Source: Patescibacteria group bacterium (lineage in GTDB: Bacteria; Patescibacteriota; Gracilibacteria; Absconditabacterales; Absconditicoccaceae). Taken from it: a stretch of DNA of 64,000 bases. The stretch spans positions 1 through 64,000 of the forward strand of contig JAKJDW010000002.1 in NCBI GenBank assembly GCA_022705745.1, read 5' to 3'. Position numbers and translations under genes: made by a program. The notes beneath the pieces are model-generated. The model was not told the origin of the DNA, did no database searches, and saw only the letters and a program-made list of their open reading frames with translations. Positions 20,814 to 31,164 of this stretch are shown here, piece after piece (the first letter of the stretch is position 1; each line of letters begins with the position of its first letter).

Positions 20814-22421
20814 ATGAACCAAAACAATCAATTATCCGAGAGAGATGTTAGAATCCAAAAAACCAAAACAATGTCTAAAATGTGAGTAGTGCCATATGCA
20901 CAAAGTTTCGAAAAAACTCACCTTATTTCTCAAGTAATTTCAGAATTTTGAGATAAAAAACATAGAGACATAAATGACATTATTCCCAATCCTAATATCC
21001 AGATAAAGACAGCAGGTAGAGTTATGCTCCATCGTAGTCATTGAAAATTAGCATTTTTGAGATTACTTGATTCTACATGACAAATACAACTTATGTTCCA
21101 TAGAAACAATTGTAAAATAGATGTTTCAATATCAGATGATCAACCAAAATTATTAGAAACATTGGATACAGAGGGTGAAGAAATGTCAGCATACAAATTT
21201 ATGGAGAAAATGATAGATGTTTGAGATTTTATTTGAGTTAGAGGAGAGGTCTTTACTACTCATAAATGAGAACTGACCATTTTCGTTTCTGAATTTAAGT
21301 TTTTGGCAAAGGCAATTAGACCATTGCCAGAAAAATTCCATGGACTAACAGATCAAGAAGAGCTATATAGAAAAAGATATTTGGATATGACTATGAATCC
21401 AGAATCTTATGAAAGATTTTTATTCAAATCCAAATTCTATCATACTTTGAGAGAGTTTTACTATAAAGAATGATTTACTGAAATCCAAACATCAATTCTT
21501 TGTAACGCAGCTTCTGGAGCCGCAGCAAAACCATTTATCACACACCACAACGATTTTGATACTGAATTTTACCTTAGAATAGCGTTTGAAACCGCTCTTA
21601 AAAAAGCAACAGTTTGAAGATTTGAAAAAGTTTTTGAAATATGACAGGACTTTAGAAATGAATGATCAGATCCTTCTCATTTACAAGAATTTACTCAAGT
21701 AGAACACTATGCAGCATACCGAAATTATGAAGACAATATGAAGTTTACTGAAAAAATGTTTGATTATATATTTGATAATATGTGATTAAATAGAGTAATC
21801 CCTGTGAAAGATAAAGATTGAAACATAAAAGAAGTGGATTTTAAAACACCTTGGGAAAGAATAGACTATACAAAAGGTATTTTAGAAGCTAGCTGAATAG
21901 ATATCACTCAATATTGACAAGGAGATGCTGACAAACTTAGAGCAGATATCAAAGCAAAAGGAATAGAGTTTGAAAGAATGGATACAATGGGAACAACAAC
22001 ATTGATAGACTATTTATATAAAAAAGTTCTTAGACCAAAAATACTTTGACCTGCCTTTATCTACAATTATCCAGTAATTATGCAACCTTTAGCTAGGATT
22101 TCAGATAAAGATAAATGAATTGTTGAGCAATTTCAGCTTTTGGTAAATGGACGAGAAATTTGTAAAGCTTATTCAGAATTAGTAGATCCAGTATTACAAC
22201 AAGCAAATTTTGATGCTCAAAAAGAAGCTGCTGCTCAGTGAGATGAGGAAGCAACAGCAGAAGATAAGGATTTTGTAACTGCTATGGAATATTGAATGCC
22301 TCCTCAATCTTGATTTGGTATGTGATTGGAAAGGATTTTAGCAATATTAACTCAACAAGATAATTTAAGAGATGTTGTTATGTTCCCAATTATGAAGCCA
22401 GAAACCGATGAAGAACTTTAA
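20814..22421 (+). CDS. lysS: Lysyl-tRNA synthetase, class II
   Basis: The 535-residue product charges tRNA-Lys. The N-terminal OB-fold is readable (IKTAGRVMLHRSHGKLAFL, IGVRGEVFTTHKGELTI, KFLAKAIRPLPEKFHGLTD), then motif 1 region RKRYLDMTMNPESYERF, motif 2 KVFEIGQDFRNEGSDPSHLQ (about 270) and motif 3 YGMPPQSGFGMGLERILAIL (about 500), with VNGREICKAYSELVDP between. Nearly all motif glycines are UGA codons, which makes this one of the clearest proofs of the code. It is complete and starts with ATG. Confidence 0.95.
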
Positions 22422-22435
22422 TAGTTTTTATGGTT

Positions 22436-22540
22436 TATAAATATTGTAGATATGTGGGGAAATGTCTCCTAGCTGTCCAGTTTCGTACTATTGGGGCAGG
22501 TAAATCGGGCTACAATAATAGTCCTACACATTTTTGTTAC
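22436..22540 (+). ncRNA. Possible structured RNA (unidentified)
   Basis: A GC-richer block of about 100 bp sits between lysS and an antitoxin gene. 'ctgtcc' and 'ggggcag' (near 22475 and 22494) can pair, and outer arms 'atgtgggga' (22451) and 'tcctacacat' (22522) can pair imperfectly, giving a stem enclosing an inner hairpin. No coding frame is present. It could be a small RNA, a terminator-like 3' UTR or a leader. No known RNA family was recognised. Confidence 0.3.
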
Positions 22541-22637
22541 TATTAAAATTTCTCTATATATATAATAAAAAATTTTACTAAGGTGTGTTTTTTTTAAATT
22601 AATAATTTATTTGCATTTTAATAAAAAATAACTAAAC

Positions 22638-22668
22638 TTTAACTAGTTTAATTATTTTAACTAGTTTA
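22638..22668. promoter_or_regulatory. Twin operator-like repeats before the AbrB/RelE-type pair
   Basis: TTTAACTAGTTTA occurs twice (22638-22650 and 22656-22668), each nearly palindromic around CTAG and 18 bp apart, ending 11 bp before the antitoxin ATG. This is the arrangement expected for autoregulation by a dimeric AbrB-type antitoxin. Confidence 0.6.
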
Positions 22669-22679
22669 ACTAAAATAAC

Positions 22680-22973
22680 ATGAATGCAGAAGCTATATTA
22701 AAACCAATAGGTAAATGACAAATTACTATTCCTCTATCTCGAAGACTTCATTTATGAATAGACCAAAAAGAAGTTAGAGCATTTTTGAGATGAAATCAAA
22801 TTGTTATAGAACCACTTAATCAAGAGAAAATAGATCGAGATGTAAAGCAAATTTCAATTGGTGAATTAAATGATGAAACACAAAAAGCAATAGAGCAGTC
22901 TCGTAAAGATTATAAAGAATGAAAAAAAGAAAAATTTATGTCGTCAAAACAAGTGCGAAATGACATCTTATAA
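22680..22973 (+). CDS. AbrB/MazE/SpoVT-type antitoxin
   Basis: The 97-residue product starts EAILKPIGKGQITIPLSRRL, the swapped-hairpin AbrB fold (k-GQ-tiPk.vr), with HLGIDQKEVRAFLRGNQIVIEPL following. The rest is a charged tail (KQISIGELNDETQKAIEQSRKD) suited for toxin binding. UGA encodes key glycines in GKGQIT, HLGID and FLRGN. It overlaps the toxin gene by 14 bp. Two operator-like repeats lie just upstream. Confidence 0.85.
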
Positions 22974-23247
22974 AATAATTTTTGATGTAAATCCATTATT
23001 AAAAAGAGATTTAAGTATTTTGAAAAAAAATAAAAAACAAATTTTTCATATAAAAGATAAGATAGAAAAATATGCACAAGATCCAAATAAATTTATTTCT
23101 CAAACACAAAAACTAGCACCAAAACAAGAGTGATTATATAGGATGAGAGTTGGGAAATATAGAATAATTTTTTCAAAAGATGATTGAAATAAAATACTTA
23201 TTATTCACAGAATTGGAACAAGATGAGATATTTATAAAAAGTTATAA
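22960..23247 (+). CDS. RelE/ParE-superfamily toxin
   Basis: The 95-residue product has the RelE layout: KIIFDVNPLLKRDLSILKK, helices, QKLAPKQEGLYRMRVGKYRIIFSKD (central strands with Arg-x-Arg) and IIHRIGTRGDIYKKL at the end, matching 'i..ig.RgdvYk'. ATG 22960 overlaps the antitoxin gene, indicating translational coupling. UGA codes four of the glycines. Expected to be an mRNA interferase or gyrase toxin. Confidence 0.85.
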
Positions 23248-23437
23248 AGTAAGAAATAGTATTATTCATGATTATTAATTAAAAACCCTTTTTATAACAA
23301 AATTATTGTTGATTATAGTTATGTTTTCCATATACATAACTCTATAGGATAGGGGACTTATTACGGCGACTGCCTCTATAAGCACAATCACAAATATATA
23401 AAGCTTATATGCCATTTTACTTATTACTTTCAAAATT

Positions 23438-24748
23438 ATGCTTTCAACACAACCAGCAAAATGAACACAGGATCGATATCCACAGGAATTTCAAATCCGT
23501 AAATACATTTTTGATTCTTGGAGAAAAGTTTGTCTGAAATTTTGATATCAAGAATACTTATGACCTTTGGTAGAAAATGCTGAAATTCGAAAAGCAAAAT
23601 CTGGCGAAGATGTTTGATGATCTGAGCTTACGATGATTACAAATAGGGAATGAAAAATATCAGAACTTGCTCTTAGACCAGAAATGACACCTACAGTGAC
23701 TCGTATGGTGGCTAAAAATTATGCACAATTGGCAAAACCTATTAGATATTTCAGTATAGCCAATTTTTATCGTAATGAAAGACCTCAGAGAGGTAGAAAT
23801 AGAGAATTTCGACAATTAAATGTTGATATGTTTGGATCAGACAGTATTTATGCTGATGTTGAAATTCTTACTTTAGCTATATCTTTGATGTTGGAATTTA
23901 ATCCACCAAAATGATCTTGGAAACTAAATATAAACAATCGTTTCATCATAGATTCAATACTATCAGAAATTTGATTATCTGGAGATATAAAACAAGAAAC
24001 GGTTAGGTTAATGGATAAGCGAGAAAAGTTGCCACAAGAAGCAATAAGTGAAATATTATTGGAAAAATGATTAAACCAAAATCAAGTAAATATGTTAGTG
24101 GAATATATGAATTCAAGCACAATCCAAGACCTAATAAAAAAATTCCCATCCATTCAAGACTCTAAATGAATTCAACAAACAAACTTTATTATTCAATCAT
24201 TAAATAATTTATGATATTCTGAATATTTAGAGTTTAAACCAAGCCTAATAAGGTGATTTGACTATTATGATGGAGTTGTTTTTGAAATATTTGATACCCA
24301 TCCAGATAACAAAAGAGCTTTGTTTGGAGGATGAAGATACAATTGATTATCAAAAATATTTATAAAAGACGATATTCCAGCTGTTTGATTTGCACCTGGA
24401 GATGAAACTACAAAATTATTTTTAGAATCTCGATGACTAATTGATTCTATTTTAAATAAAACACAAATCGAAAAAATATATATCCCTGTGTTGGAGGACT
24501 CCTTGCAAGATGAGGTTTTCAAGCTAGTAATGAATTTTAGGAATTATTGAAAAAATGTTATTACAGGATTAGAAACACAAAAGATGATCAAAGCTATTCA
24601 ATATGCAGATAAGCAAGATTATAAATTTATTGTAATTTTTGGAGAGGAAGAAAAAGAAAAATGAATTTACAAAGTAAAAAATCTAAAAAGTTGAAAAGAA
24701 AAAGAGTTTAAATTAAACGAAGATTTTTCGGTTGAAGAGTTAAATTAG
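23438..24748 (+). CDS. hisS: Histidyl-tRNA synthetase
   Basis: The 436-residue product is class II HisRS. It has AKGTQDRYPQEFQIRKYI at the start, LRPEMTPTVTRMVAKNY, motif 2 FYRNERPQRGRNREFRQLNVD (about 110-130), the HisA signature RGFDYYDGVVFEIFD (about 271; usually R-G-L-D-Y-Y), and motif 3 RALFGGGRYNGL with AVGFAPGDE. The C-terminal anticodon-binding domain (about 345-436) follows. UGA fills many of these glycines. The 190-bp gap upstream holds no gene. Complete. Confidence 0.94.
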
Positions 24749-24883
24749 TAAAATTTCTTAATAAAAGATATATAAAAGATATTCAAAACACCTATTCTAA
24801 AGTAATTTAAGACTTAAGACTTGAAATTGGTCTCCAAGTAGTTATATTTTCCTCACCTATTTTTTTATCTGTTAATTTTTGTT

Positions 24884-25948
24884 ATGGAAGAGCAGAGTAG
24901 ATCGATACTCATTACTTGATGATTGGGATATATTTGATCTCATACATCTACGGTATTTTTGGAAGAAGCTTATGATATTATTATCGTAGACAATCTATCT
25001 AATTCAGACATTTCTGTTTTAGACAAAATTCAGACAATCACATGAAAAAAACCTAAATTTTATAATATAGATATTAGAAATTTAGAAGAACTTGAGAAAG
25101 TTTTCAAAAATCATCCAAATATAGATTGAGTAATACATTTTGCTGCCAAAAAAGCAGTAGGGGAGAGTTGTCAGGATCCATTTTTATACTATGATAACAA
25201 TGTAATTTGAACAAACAATTTGCTAAAACTTATGCAAAAGTACGATAAAAAAAATATTGTTTTCTCTAGTAGTGCTACCGTTTATGATTCCCCTAAATTA
25301 TTACCTCCTTTTAGTGAAAATGACCGTGTAGGTACTTACAATCCTTATGGAACCACAAAACTTATTATGGAATATATGTTAAAAGATTTAGCTACTTTCA
25401 AGTGATTTAATGTTGTAAATTTGAGATATTTCAATCCAATATGAGCGCATCATTCTTGATTAATATGAGAAGATCCTAAATGAATTCCAAGTAATTTAAT
25501 CCCTTATATTCTAAAGGTAGCAAACTGAGAGATAGAATATGTACAAATATTTGGAGATGATTACGATACTCCTGATGGTACAGGAGTTAGAGACTATATT
25601 CATGTAATGGATGTAGCAGAAGCTCATTTGAGCGCATTCAACCAAATTTTAAAATATCATGAATATTTATTAGAAAATAAAATTGATCCAGATAAATGAT
25701 ATTTTGATGTATTCAACATTTGAACTGGTGATGGAAAATCTGTAAAAGAGATGATCGAATTAGTAGAAAAAGTTACTGAAAAAAAAATTCCTTACAAAAT
25801 AGTTTCTAGAAGATCTGGAGACATAGATACATCTATTGCAAATGTTCAAAAAGCAAAACAGGTTTTGGGACGAGAGTATAGTAGATCCATGTATCAAGCG
25901 ATAGAAGATGCTTGGAGATTTACACAAAAAGGTAATTCTAATTCTTAA
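24884..25948 (+). CDS. galE: UDP-glucose 4-epimerase
   Basis: The 354-residue product is a short-chain dehydrogenase-type epimerase interconverting UDP-glucose and UDP-galactose. ILITGGLGYIGSHTS (residues 8-22) is the NAD-binding loop, with three of its glycines encoded by UGA. Also seen: [30 protein letters not shown], the catalytic YNPYGTTK (Tyr about 151, Lys four later), LRYFNPIGAHHSGLIGEDP, and [17 protein letters not shown]. The next gene is a glycosyltransferase, so it may supply nucleotide sugars for surface glycans. Complete. Confidence 0.95.
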
Positions 25949-26131
25949 CATATTATAATAAATACAAAAAATATAGGCAATTTGAGTCTACATTTTTTAA
26001 CTGGATTTTGTATTTTTAATTAGTATATTGACTTTATAAAGTTCATAAAGTTCTTGAGTACCCCTTAATAAGGGGGAACAGCTTATAAACTTGCAACTTT
26101 ACAAACTTTTTAACTTTTCAAACCATATCTC
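25949..26131. repeat. Intergenic with AT-rich direct repeats
   Basis: It contains 'actttataaagttcataaagtt' (shown in pieces: ttataaag, ttcataaag), 'ccccttaataaggggg', a CCCCTTA/TAAGGGG inverted pair near 26063-26077, and 'aacttgcaactttacaaac' words. No gene. Confidence 0.6.
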
Positions 26132-27226
26132 ATGTCTTTGTTACAATTTTTCATCATTATAGTTGCAATTATATTCCTATTTTTTGGAATAGACTTGTAC
26201 AAACGCAAAAGAATGAATATTCTACATTTCTTTGTATTTTTATTATGATCCTTAGCAATAATTGTTTTTGCAATAAACAACGAATTATTAAATAAATTTG
26301 GAACATTTTTTGGATTAGCAAGATGAGCAGACTTAATAGTATATGCTTCTTTAGTAGCATTGGCATATTTTTATGTTACATTATTTAATAAATATACTAA
26401 AGATAAGCACGAACTTACAAGATTGATTACACATCTTTCAATAGATAAAACATATGAATTGGAAAAAGAAAATATAAAAAATTTCAAAAATAAAACAGAA
26501 AAAGATGATTTTGTTTTTAATATTAGAGTCTATAATGAGTGAAAGGTGGTTGGCTCTGTAATTGACGAAATTATAGAAGCGTGATTCAAAAAAATGGTTT
26601 TTATAAATGATTGATCCAAGGATAACAGTTTAGAAATTTTAAATGAAAAAAAGAAACAATATCCTGACTGTTTGTTTATTATTTTATCTCATACAATAAA
26701 TAGAGGAGGGTGAGCAGCAAATCAAACTTGATATAAATTTATTCAAAAATATTCTGATGAGCTCAAAATAAAACGATTTGTTTGATTTGATTCAGATGGT
26801 CAAATGGACATAAAAGACATGGAAACTTTTATTTCTGAAATTCAAAAGGATAGGTGAAAGTACGAAGCATATTTGGGTTCCAGATTTATACAATGATGAA
26901 AAGCAGAAAATATTCCATTTTTCAGAAAAATGATATTAGTTATTTCTAGGTTGGTGACCATGATTTTTTATAATGCAAAAGTATCCGATCCCCATAATTG
27001 ATATAGGGTAATACATATAGATTCTTTCAAAAAGATTAAAATTATGGCCGATGGGATGCACTATGCCAATGAATTAAACGAACAGATCAAAAAACATAAA
27101 ATTAAATACAAAGAAATACCCGTACATATTCGTTATACAGAACATAGCCTAAGAAAATGACAAAAAAATTCTAATAGTATAAAGTTAGCTGTAGAAATGA
27201 TTCATAAAAAAATATTTTTTAGATAG
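26132..27226 (+). CDS. Membrane-bound family 2 glycosyltransferase (DUF2304 fused to GT2)
   Basis: The 364-residue product begins with two or three hydrophobic helices (residues about 4-22, 33-55, 72-86; LLQFFIIIVAIIFLFFGIDL), like DUF2304 small membrane proteins. This is followed from about 130 by a GT-A fold: VYNEGKVVGSVIDEII, MVFINDGSKDNS, SHTINRGGGAANQTG (H..N.G.G.A), VGFDSDGQMDIKD (DxD) and SDPHNGYRVI. This resembles dolichol/polyprenyl-phosphate sugar synthases. The fusion of the two parts, normally adjacent genes, is noteworthy. It likely builds a lipid-linked sugar at the membrane. Confidence 0.87.
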
Positions 27227-27400
27227 GAACTTAAGTTAAAAGGTTCGTAAAGTTTATAAAGTTCATCAAGTTCATCAAGTTCATCAAGTTCATAAAGTAT
27301 TAATAACTTTATAACTTGTAACTTTACAAACTTGTTACTTTACAAACCTGTCTGCCCGTAGTACTGCGGAGCAGGCTTTCAACTTTATAAATTCATTTTT
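27227..27400. repeat. Short tandem repeats and GC-rich hairpin
   Basis: Tandem 'ttcatcaag' units (27263-27290) follow 'gtttataaag', then 'gcctgtctgcccgtag' with 'gcaggc' makes a GC-rich hairpin (27345-27378). A reverse-oriented 'gcctgcgggcagacagg' occurs near 51806, so the element is dispersed. No gene. Confidence 0.7.
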
Positions 27401-27856
27401 TTACCGCTTTTTCATTTCTCTATCCATATCTCTTTTGATATCTTTTTCCTTTAGTATTTGCTTTTTTTCTATTTTTCTCATAAGTTTCCCAATACCAATT
27501 TCTAACTTAATTAGTCATTTATCGTTTATATAGATTTTTAAAGGAATTATTACATTTCATGCTTGGTCAGTTAATGCTGAGATTTTAGCTAATTCTCTTT
27601 TATTTATCAATAACTTTCTATCTCTTTTTGCTTGATATCCAGGTGCCAAAATTGGAGAAGTTTTTTTGTATAAAGGAATATCCATGTTTTTGATCCATAG
27701 TTCTTTATTTTGTATTCTTACTATCGCATCTTTGATATTTATCTGTCATATTTTCACTGACTTTACTTCATGTCACAACAAAACTATTCCGACTTCATAT
27801 TTTTTTTCGAAACTATAGTCATGATATGCTATTCTATTTTTTGAAATTATTTTCAT
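27401..27856 (-). CDS. smpB: SsrA-binding protein SmpB
   Basis: The 151-residue product shows SmpB signatures: KIISKNRIAYHDYSFEKKYE, VGIVLLGHEVKSVKIGQINIKDA (the G-x-E-x-K-S block), LWIKNMDIPLYKK, and the basic tail RDRKLLINKRELAKI, IYINDKGLIKLEIGIGKL, KKQILKEKDIKRDMDREMKK. It binds tmRNA for trans-translation and ribosome rescue. UGA supplies glycines in LLGHE and KIGQ. No tmRNA gene was recognised in the window. Complete. Confidence 0.93.
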
Positions 27857-27933
27857 TTTCACAAAAAAATTAAATTACAATAAATATATAATTATTCTAA
27901 ATAATAATAACAGAGAAAATAAAAATTACAACA

Positions 27934-29390
27934 TTATTTCAATCAAATTCAGTCGTATAAGGACTTTTCTCATTCAATTAAATCGTTTAATTCAAGTTCT
28001 AAAATTTCTTGAGTAATGACTTTTCAATTTAAGATATTGTTTTTCAAAACTCTATTTATTAATTTATCCAAAAATTTAACATTCCTATACTGTCTATCTA
28101 AACCATTCAATGAAATATTTCAGATATTATGTTTTATATTTAGTTTTTTTAATTTTTTTTGTAACATTTCCTCAAATAGTCTTTGATAGTTTTCTTCGAT
28201 TCAATTAAACTGGAACACCCTATCAATTCATAATTTAAAATCACCATGATTGATTCCCAAACCGTTTCCAGCCAAAACAAGTATTACATCATAATTCTCG
28301 CTCTTAATATCATTTATTATCATTTTAACGGGTCACAATAATTCTCATTTTTCATATTTTGATGACTGTATTATACGATCTAGATCGTCTACATAAAGTA
28401 CACAAGAATCTTCAATAGAATCTATAGTATGTTTTATATTATCGACAAAACCTTTTAATTTTAACAAACATCATGATTTTCACTTTTTTGTCCCTATATC
28501 AAAAGTATAACTATTTCATTCTCAATCTTCAATTTTATAGATATTGACTTTTGCAAGTGTTCAATATTTTTTTTTTAAATTTGCCTTAATAACTTATTAT
28601 ACTGTTTAATTTGTTCGTTTTTTTCTTCTCTCTGTTGTCTAAGATAAGAGGTGATCAATCAAAAAATAACATACAGTCATTCTTCATCAAAGTAGTCATC
28701 ATATTTTATTCTAAATATAGGGCGATTTAGTTCATTAGCAATCGCTTTAACTACTGAATGTTTCCCTGTATTTTTATCTCCCTTTAAAAAAATAACTTTA
28801 TCCAAAAGGTCTTTTGGAAAATCTTCATTAAGATATGAATTTACAAACTCCCTAAGTCATTCTGGTTTTATTGTTAAATCATCGATAGTGATATCAGTAG
28901 AAACCTCTCTAAAATTAACTAATTGACTCATGTATAAATAAAATATTTTATCTTTTATCTCTTGATTAATTTCATTTTCTATACCATCTATTTCTTTAGA
29001 TATAGCATCTAATCTCTGAGATAATATCTTATGCTTGTCTCCATTAATCAGTATTTCATTTTCTTTTTGTTTAATCAAATCTTTTTTTTTCTGTAAATCT
29101 ATTTTTAAATCAAGGTTTGTGTTTAATAATATTGTGCAAATTTCATTTTTAATTGAATTTATTTCCACAGTTAGGCGATCATTTGCTACCTCGAGATTAA
29201 AAATTTGTTTTTTAATTCTATCAAAAATATCTTTATTTGTTTTGTTTAGGCTAGTTAAATAACTAATATTTTTACTAATTACATTCAAATTTTGTTTGAT
29301 ATTGTATATTTGTTGAGATTTTTCACTTGTACTAGTATTTATTTTGCCCCTTTCTCAACCATAATTTAAGTTAATTGAATTATTATTCAT
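27934..29390 (-). pseudogene. P-loop (KAP/AAA-like) ATPase split by a frameshift
   Basis: The first open part (29390 to TAA at 28575; 271 residues) has a long coiled coil (about residues 35-135) and a Walker A-like loop VIFLKGDKNTGKHSVVKAI, in which His follows the Lys. The second part (about 28600-27934, another frame) reads KKKYGTLAKVNIYKIEDGEG, then SCVLYVDDLDRIIQ (Walker B), VILVLAGNGLGINHGD and RVFQFNGIEENYQRLFEE. Together they make one ATPase of about 485 residues. The break lies at a run of ten T (28567-28576, + strand). One extra base there would restore YNKLLRQ-ILKKKYGTLAK. Sequencing error, true loss, or frameshifting are all possible. Confidence 0.75.
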
Positions 29391-29779
29391 AAAAAAAATT
29401 AAAATCTAAAAGATTGGTCTTAAATATACATTTAAGACAAGAAATGTCAATATTAATTTTCAATAAAGTTTTCAATAAAGTTGTTTTTTGTGGGAATTAC
29501 TATTTTTGTCAGTATGGGAATTACTATTTTTGTCAGTATTTTTTAATTTTTTTAAAGTGTGAAAGTAATAAGTAGATAAACCAGTATATGGCTCATATTA
29601 TAATGTACAAAAATCCTGTATTTATCAAAGCTGTTTGCCATGGTGCAGAACATCAATTGCAATTGAGCATCGCTTGAATGTTTATAATTGTATTAATTGT
29701 TCATACAATTAAAATTGTTCCTAATCCAATAAAAAGTAACTTTTTGTTCATTTTTTTGAGAAATTATAAATGTCTCCTA
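29391..29779. repeat. Intergenic with a 24-bp tandem duplication
   Basis: Two identical 24-bp units stand head to tail at 29491-29514 and 29515-29538 (starting TGGGAATTACTATTTTTGTC), ahead of a T-run. The remainder up to 29779 holds only a + strand frame that is the shadow of the MazG-like gene. The repeat could be a binding site for the regulator of one of the flanking genes. Confidence 0.65.
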
Positions 29780-30109
29780 TTAATTTTCTTTTTCAAATCT
29801 TTCTCTCAGTATTTCTATTTTTTGTTTGAGAATTTTATCCATATCTATATTGAGCAATCTTGCCAATCTTACAGTAGTTAAAATCACATCAGCTAATTCA
29901 TCTCCCAACTTTTCATCAGAAAATTTATCTACTTTGTCCAATCTTTGTCATCAAAACTTTCAAGATATTTGTTCACTTAATTCTCATACTTCTTCACTTA
30001 TTTTTAGAGTTTGAGCAAAAACTCTTTCTCTAATTGAGTAATTTAGAGCTGGATATCTTCCTTTTGTTAAAGTTCGATCAATAAAATCTGATAGTTCTTT
30101 TACTTCCAT
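29780..30109 (-). CDS. MazG-like nucleotide pyrophosphohydrolase
   Basis: The 109-residue product begins MEVKELSDFIDRTLTKGR and carries the all-alpha NTP pyrophosphatase pattern: TLKISEEVGELSEQI (E-E-x-x-E) and KLGDELADVILTTVRLARLL (E-x-x-D), the metal-binding residues. Such proteins hydrolyse non-canonical NTPs to NMPs. It is complete for a single-domain form. UGA encodes Gly in EEVGEL and SGKFGGQ. Confidence 0.82.
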
Positions 30110-30173
30110 TTTAAGATATTATTTCTTATAAAATTACCATTTACACTCCTTTTTATACTAAATACCAATTGTA

Positions 30174-30512
30174 TTAAATGTGCTTTCCCATTTCTTCATC
30201 GATTTTCTGGTTTAATTCTTCAACATCAATTCCAGTTAAATCTTCTACAACATAGTTTTCATACTCTTGTATGTCATTCCAAATATTATCCTCATATTCT
30301 TCAGTAAAGACATTTTTCCCATCCCAAATATCCTTTACTTTAGGATCATCACAACATTTTAAGACTTGATGGATTACCTCATCAGAATCATGCGCATCTT
30401 TTTTATAAAAATCATTTACAATATCAGCCATAATTCAATAAATAAAGTTTCCTATTGCTAAACTCTTTAATAGTGCTTTGTAATTTTCTTCACTGAGTTT
30501 AATTTCTTTCAT
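30174..30512 (-). CDS. Hypothetical small acidic protein
   Basis: The 112-residue product starts at ATG 30512 (MKEIKLSEENYKALLKSLAI); a UGA in IYGIMADIV joins the part that standard translation would start at MADIV. It is acidic and helical (DFYKKDAHDSDEVIHQVLKC, VEDLTGIDVEELNQKIDEEM). No family is recognised. It lies 44 bp downstream of a RelE-type toxin gene on the same strand, so it might belong to that transcript. Confidence 0.65.
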
Positions 30513-30556
30513 GATTGCATATTAGAATTAAATATTTTTATAATTTATTTTTTCAC

Positions 30557-30799
30557 TTATAGTCATTTATAAATATTTCATCTGTTTCAAACTCTAATTA
30601 CTTGTATTTTATTTCATAGTATAGAAAAAATAATTTTATATTTTCAATATCTACATCTATACAAATTTTGTTTTCACTGTATTTTTTTTATATCAAGACT
30701 TACAGTTCTTCAATCTCTAATAAGACATGCTATTTTTAAAATTTCATCTCTTCAAGCCTTTGATCTTTTTTCCAGATCCTTTTTTCGTTGTTCAACCAT
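30557..30799 (-). CDS. RelE/ParE-type toxin
   Basis: The 80-residue product reads RKKDLEKRSKAGRDEILKIA at the start, then LIRDGRTVSLDIKKIQGKQNLYRCRYGKYKIIFSIL and ends VIRVGNRGNIYKGL. The last block is the RelE/YafQ 'gnR.diYk' signature, preceded by 'lyR.R.GkyRiif'. UGA encodes most of its glycines. It follows the RelB-like gene with only 1 bp between, an antitoxin-toxin pair. The N-terminus is short for RelE, so the first strand may be missing or reduced. Confidence 0.75.
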
Positions 30800-30800
30800 T

Positions 30801-31031
30801 TTAATCTATAGATTTTAAATATTCTATAACATCATCAATAGGTGCTCATTTTTCTCAAAAATCGATTTCAAATTCTTCATCATCTATTAAGCGTAATTCC
30901 TTATTATTAACAAATTCTCTCAATTTTACATTAATAACAGAACTTAAACTAAGTCAGTTAAGCTTAGCTATTTTTTTTACAGCTTCTAAAACATTTGAAT
31001 CAACTCTAACTGAAATTGTTTGTGTAGTCAT
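30801..31031 (-). CDS. RelB/DinJ-type antitoxin
   Basis: The 76-residue product TTQTISVRVDSNVLEAVKKI has a ribbon-helix-helix N-terminus (beta strand TISVRVD, then helices with LNGLSLSSVINVKLREFV), as in RelB/DinJ. The acidic tail DDEEFEIDFGEKGAPIDDVI would bind the toxin. An AT-rich near-palindrome just upstream (about 31032-31072) could be its operator. The gene is adapted to UGA = Gly (LNGLS, DFGEKG). Confidence 0.82.
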
Positions 31032-31164
31032 TTGTAATACAATTTATATATAAATACATACATTGTAATAAATATTAAATCATTTTCAATAGATTTAAAC
31101 TTACATTATTTCTTGATTCAAATGTCGTAGATACCAGTCTACAAGCGAATATTTAGCAAGTTGA

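Noticed and set aside
29035-29262. Small + strand membrane-like ORF
   Set aside because: It is antisense to the coiled-coil part of the P-loop ATPase.
31101-31164. GlyRS reading through to TAA at 31101
   Set aside because: The frame needed is different; TAA at 31165 ends the true frame after EELEGFMG.
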